From Pelotomaculum isophthalicicum JI (GTDB lineage Bacteria > Bacillota > Desulfotomaculia > Desulfotomaculales > Pelotomaculaceae), in NCBI RefSeq assembly GCF_029478095.1, contig NZ_JAKOAV010000001.1, forward strand, positions 62,001-126,000: 64,000 nt of DNA, read 5' to 3'. Shown here one piece after another: positions 60,887-64,000 of the stretch (the stretch's first letter is position 1; each line of letters starts with the position of its first letter). Made by a program: the position numbers and the translations under genes. The notes below the pieces were generated by a model that worked only from the letters and a program-made list of their open reading frames with translations, had not been told where the DNA came from and searched no databases.

Positions 60887-60988
60887 TCAGGAGTCAGGAG
60901 TCAGGAGTCAGGAGACAGGAGTCAGAATGAGAGAATGGTTTATGGTCTTGAAATATTCTGACTACTGACTACTGACTACTGACTACTA
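60887..60988 (+). repeat. GGAGTCA/TGACTAC repeat element, copy G (short, both arms)
   Basis: Four GGAGTCA units and a variant (60889-60925) are followed by AATGAGAGAATGGTTTATGG and TATTCTGACTACTGACTACT as the right arm. Only about 30 bp of interior remain. These join the start (ATGAGAGAA) and a later part (TGGTTTAT) of the sequence seen in copies B and F, so this copy is a clean deletion form. It lies between iorB and the carbonic-anhydrase-like gene. Confidence 0.87.
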
Positions 60989-61015
60989 GATAGATGGATC
61001 AAGGAGGAAAAGAAG

Positions 61016-61570
61016 ATGGCGTTTTATGAGTTTGAAGGGAAAAAGCCTGTTGTTGACGAGAGCAGCTATGTGCACCCGGAAGCCACGATCATTGGTGACG
61101 TTACGATTGGGGAAGGCTGTTACATTGGTCCGGGGGCAAGAATCCGGGGAGACTGGGGCGCTGTCGTGATCGGTCCCGGCTCCAATGTGCAGGAGAATTG
61201 CGTCATTCATGTGCTTCCCGGGGAAACTGCCATACTTGGTCCAAGAAGCCATATCGGACATAACACAGTTCTGCATACTCCCAGACTGGGAGAGCATGTG
61301 CTGGTCGGGATGGGAGCGGTAGTCATGGATTTTGCCACTATCGGGGACGGGTGCTGTGTCGGCGCAGGCGCTGTAATAACCGCGAAGACGGATATACCGC
61401 CCGGCAAGTTGGTGTTGGGAGCGCCGGCTAAAGCAGTAGCGGATATTAAAGAGGGGATGCGGAAATCACTTGAAGAAGCAACGGGTTATTACCTGGCGCT
61501 GCCGCCCCGCTGTCACCAGTCTTTAAGACAGGTATCGCCAGAGGATTGCCGGGCAGTAAAAAGTTCCTAG
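61016..61570 (+). CDS. Gamma-carbonic-anhydrase/hexapeptide-repeat protein
   Basis: A 184-aa left-handed beta-helix protein with repeated hexapeptides (VHPEATIIGDVTIGEGCYIG). The zinc His of gamma-carbonic anhydrases are in NCVIHVLPGE, in RSHIGHNTVLH and near it. Close relatives include PaaY-type thioesterase-like proteins. True activity is unproven. AAGGAGG before the ATG. The stop TAG shares bases with the stop of the convergent response regulator (CTAG, 61567-61570). Confidence 0.88.
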   Translation: MAFYEFEGKKPVVDESSYVHPEATIIGDVTIGEGCYIGPGARIRGDWGAVVIGPGSNVQENCVIHVLPGETAILGPRSHIGHNTVLHTPRLGEHVLVGMGAVVMDFATIGDGCCVGAGAVITAKTDIPPGKLVLGAPAKAVADIKEGMRKSLEEATGYYLALPPRCHQSLRQVSPEDCRAVKSS

Positions 61571-62241
61571 GTTTTAAAGTTGCCTCTTTGCTTGACAATT
61601 TCCGAAATGGCCTGGGAGCGGCTTTTTACGCCCATTTTACGGTAGATGCTGCGCAAGTGAGTTTTTACCGTGTCCACAGCCAGGTGGGTTTTTGCCGATA
61701 TTTCCTTGTTTGACAAGCCCTGGCTTAGGTACTTGAGAATCTCATCTTCTCGCGGAGTAAGATTTTTATTGTCATCTTTCATTATTGTACGTGACTGTTT
61801 GAAAGAGCCTTGAGCTAACCTGGCATAATCGCTAACCAGTTGATCGATCAGGGCCGGGTCAATTACCGTTTCGCCGCGATACGCCTGGTGAACGCTTTCC
61901 ACAAGCTTTTCTTGTGTCGCTTGCTTTAGCATATACCCGGTCGCCCCGGCTTGCAGGGAAAGCCTGACCGACTCCGCGTCTTCGAAAATGGTAAGCATAA
62001 TTACCTTTATTCCGGGCACGCGGGAAGTTATTTCACGGGTGGCTTCAATACCGTTCATTTTTTGCATTTTGATATCCATGAGAACAACATCCGGGACGTT
62101 GCGCGTGACGAATTCCAACGCGTCTTCAGCGTTCGAGCAGCAGCCGATAATGTCGATATCCTGCCTTGGCCCCAACATTGCGACCAGACCTTCCCGGATC
62201 ATTGGATGATCATCAACAATCAGCAGCTTAATACTGGACAC
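61567..62241 (-). CDS. NarL/LuxR-type response regulator
   Basis: A 224-aa regulator. The receiver domain is KLLIVDDHPMIREGLVAML, with the phospho-Asp in PDVVLMDIKMQKMNG and the Lys in GATGYMLKQATQ. The C-terminal LuxR helix-turn-helix is LTPREDEILKYLSQGLSNKE followed by DTVKTHLRSIYRKMGVKSRS. It is phosphorylated by the histidine kinase encoded 12 bp upstream on the same strand. The target genes are unknown; no palindrome near them was pinned down. Confidence 0.93.
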   Translation of the reverse strand: MSSIKLLIVDDHPMIREGLVAMLGPRQDIDIIGCCSNAEDALEFVTRNVPDVVLMDIKMQKMNGIEATREITSRVPGIKVIMLTIFEDAESVRLSLQAGATGYMLKQATQEKLVESVHQAYRGETVIDPALIDQLVSDYARLAQGSFKQSRTIMKDDNKNLTPREDEILKYLSQGLSNKEISAKTHLAVDTVKTHLRSIYRKMGVKSRSQAISEIVKQRGNFKT

Positions 62242-62253
62242 CGTAGCACCCCC

Positions 62254-63918
62254 TTAGTTGGCAAGCGGAGTAGGCACCTGGACCGTAACTGTTGTACCCC
62301 AGCCGAGCTGGGATTCTATTTTAAAAGTTCCTCCCAGAAGGGTGAGCCGTTCCTGGATATTTGCCAAACCCAGGTTGCCATACGGGTCATCCCGGCTGGG
62401 AGGCGTTAAATTGAAACCGGTGCCGTTGTCCTTGACCACCAGCACAGTGCTTTCCTCGCCGTTAACCAGGGTGACCTGAGCCCTGGTGGCCTGGGAATGT
62501 TTGATTACGTTTGCCAGGAGTTCCTGGACGATGCGGTATAACGTTAATTCAATATTAGCCGGCAACGGTTGTTTTTGGTTTTCCATCACCAGTTCAAAAT
62601 CGATCTGGCTTTCTTCCTGCAGCGTGCGGACAAGTGCCCGGAGCGCGGGGCCAAGCCCGTAGGTGTCGAGCATCACCGGCCTCAGGTTGTATACAATTCT
62701 GCGTATTTCCTGAATTTGCTGTCCGAGCAAGTCTTGTATTTTGATTAGTTCGTTTTTATTAGTATCGTCGCTGCTGGTGGATATGGCAAGCAACTGAATC
62801 CGGTACCAGATTCCCAGCAGGGCCTGGATGGCCCCGTCGTGGATTTCCGACGCGACTCTTTTGCGTTCATCTTCCTGGACGCAAATAAACTTTTCTAAAA
62901 GCTGTTGCAAGAGTTTTTCTTTTTTGGCCAGAGCGTCCACAAGCTTGGTATTTTCCATGGCAATTGAAGTCCCTTTAGCGATTGCGGAAAAAATCGCTAC
63001 TTCTTCTTGATTAAATTGCTTGTCATGAACCGGCCGGTCCACCTGCATGATCCCGAGTACGCTGTTTTTGGAAATGAGCGGGATCAAGAGCACTCTCGCG
63101 TATGAAAAATTATTTATAATTTCCTGAGGAAGACCGCTTTCGATATTGTTCGGGGTTAACACCACCGGCTTTTGATCTCGCATCGCCTTGATAAACGCCG
63201 GGTATGGGGCAAGACCTTTTTGCGCCCTGAATTTCTTTTTGAGTTCTTTGTCAAAACTACCCACACCGACAGCAGGTATAATTGTCTGATCGTTTTCGTT
63301 AAATAGGAAAATAGCGCAGCGAGCGTTAAAAAGATCGGCGGTGATCTGGGAAACTACATGCAGGATCTGATTTAAGTTTAGGGTTGAACCGATAGTGCAC
63401 ACTGTTTCAAGCAAGACAGATAGTTTCCTTAAATTCCGGTCTTTTTGCCTGCCGAAAACAGAATCTTGAATAATGTTGACAATATGGATTCCAAGAGAAG
63501 TGGCTTTGTTAAGATAGTTTTGCGCTGTCGCGGGTGAGGCGCTGAAAACGCCGATTTCCATTTTGCTGGCAGTATCGCATGCCCGCAGAATGACTGAAAT
63601 TGAGGTAAAAGACGAAGGCTGTAATGAATCCATTGTTTCCGCCGGATTATGACTCGCGCCAAACTCGTCCATATATTTGCCGTAAAAAATACCTGCCGGT
63701 GACCGTTTCTCGCATAAACCTTTTCTTGAAACCTGCAGGCAGGCGGTTTGTTTATTATTAATGTACAAAATCAACCCCGCGTGCGCAAATTCAAACGAGT
63801 CGACGGAAAAGCTTAGAGCTTCCTTAATAGCAGGACATGTTTTTTTTATATCGTCGAATTTAGAGTTGATTTTGCATACCATTAGCAGTTCGGGATGTTC
63901 CGCGTTGCTGTTGGTCAT
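62254..63918 (-). CDS. GAF-domain NarX-type sensor histidine kinase (cytosolic)
   Basis: A 554-aa kinase with no transmembrane segment. Residues about 1-170 form an unclear sensor part, and about 180-340 form a GAF domain (LSVLLETVCTIGSTLNLNQI, CAIFLFNENDQTIIPAVGVG). The HisKA_3 phospho-His is in ERKRVASEIHDGAIQALLG. The ATPase domain has ANVIKHSQATRAQVTLVNGE, VVKDNGTGFNL and GNLGLANIQERLTLLGG. The input would be an internal small molecule or redox signal. ATG 63918 follows GGTGGTGAT; an in-frame start at 63960 is possible. Confidence 0.92.
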   Translation of the reverse strand: MTNSNAEHPELLMVCKINSKFDDIKKTCPAIKEALSFSVDSFEFAHAGLILYINNKQTACLQVSRKGLCEKRSPAGIFYGKYMDEFGASHNPAETMDSLQPSSFTSISVILRACDTASKMEIGVFSASPATAQNYLNKATSLGIHIVNIIQDSVFGRQKDRNLRKLSVLLETVCTIGSTLNLNQILHVVSQITADLFNARCAIFLFNENDQTIIPAVGVGSFDKELKKKFRAQKGLAPYPAFIKAMRDQKPVVLTPNNIESGLPQEIINNFSYARVLLIPLISKNSVLGIMQVDRPVHDKQFNQEEVAIFSAIAKGTSIAMENTKLVDALAKKEKLLQQLLEKFICVQEDERKRVASEIHDGAIQALLGIWYRIQLLAISTSSDDTNKNELIKIQDLLGQQIQEIRRIVYNLRPVMLDTYGLGPALRALVRTLQEESQIDFELVMENQKQPLPANIELTLYRIVQELLANVIKHSQATRAQVTLVNGEESTVLVVKDNGTGFNLTPPSRDDPYGNLGLANIQERLTLLGGTFKIESQLGWGTTVTVQVPTPLAN

Positions 63919-64000
63919 GCTAAACTTATCACCACCTGTGCGGCTTGAATTCCTTAGCACTTATTGTCATAGTTATTAATTTGACGTTTAAATAAAAAAT

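Noticed and set aside
1-64000. tRNA or rRNA genes
   Set aside because: No cloverleaf with a GGTTCGAATCC-like arm and no rRNA segments were seen by eye; a covariance search would be needed to exclude them fully.

Overview
This window looks like the chromosome of a strictly anaerobic, spore-forming Gram-positive bacterium of the Peptococcaceae/Desulfotomaculales type, most like Pelotomaculum. The evidence is the mutS-mutL-miaA-hfq-spoVK-ynbB-lexA order of Clostridia, a Fe-S type PurF, a methylmalonyl-CoA:pyruvate transcarboxylase set (12S, 1.3S and 5S-like subunits) beside a two-subunit fumarase, several 2-oxoacid:ferredoxin oxidoreductases, and genes for aromatic-acid and CoA-ester metabolism. 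No rRNA, tRNA or CRISPR array was recognised. The genus is an inference from gene content.

Layout. 1-6.1 kb: purine operon (purC-like, purF, purM, purN, a purH with only the IMP cyclohydrolase domain, purD). 6.1-9.9 kb: RelE/AbrB-type toxin-antitoxin pair, miaB, mobB, and a MntA/HepT pair. 10-24.6 kb: mutS, a hydantoinase-like plus deacetylase-like pair, a PIN/AbrB pair, mutL, a methyltransferase, miaA, hfq, spoVK, ynbB, a LysR regulator and lexA. 24.8-33.7 kb: central carbon genes for the methylmalonyl-CoA route (fumarase alpha/beta, transcarboxylase subunits) and a four-subunit 2-oxoacid:ferredoxin oxidoreductase. 33.9-39.4 kb: a phospholipase C-like protein, an ADP-forming acyl-CoA synthetase, a PucR-type regulator and a molybdopterin-binding protein. 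39.8-53 kb: a phenylacetate-CoA-ligase-like enzyme, then a molybdenum hydroxylase (FAD, 2Fe-2S and Mo subunits) with YqeB, XdhC, ModABC, an IclR regulator, YqeC, MocA and an amidohydrolase. This has the marker genes of a selenium-dependent molybdenum hydroxylase system. 53.2-58 kb: malic enzyme, UbiX and two subunits of the 2-hydroxyacyl-CoA dehydratase/benzoyl-CoA reductase family. 58.5-64 kb: IorAB, a gamma-carbonic-anhydrase-like protein and a NarL-type two-component system.

How it fits together. Propionate oxidation would run through the transcarboxylase (methylmalonyl-CoA/pyruvate), fumarase and malic enzyme, and the ferredoxin-dependent oxidoreductases would handle 2-oxoacids. The molybdenum block joins uptake (modABC), cofactor maturation (mobB, mocA, yqeB, yqeC, xdhC, the MoeA-like protein) and one hydroxylase.

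Two signals stand out. (1) A repeat family made of 7-bp GGAGTCA/GTAGTCA units facing TGACTCC/TGACTAC units occurs at seven places, always just behind or inside the 3' end of a plus-strand gene and always in the same orientation. Two copies still carry the start of a four-helix-bundle (S23/IVP-type) protein gene, so the others look like deletion derivatives of that element. (2) Three promoters, before the MoeA-like gene, the molybdenum hydroxylase operon and the iclR gene, share the same TTGACAT-N-AA-N-TGTT core with identical -35/-10 spacing, suggesting one regulon.
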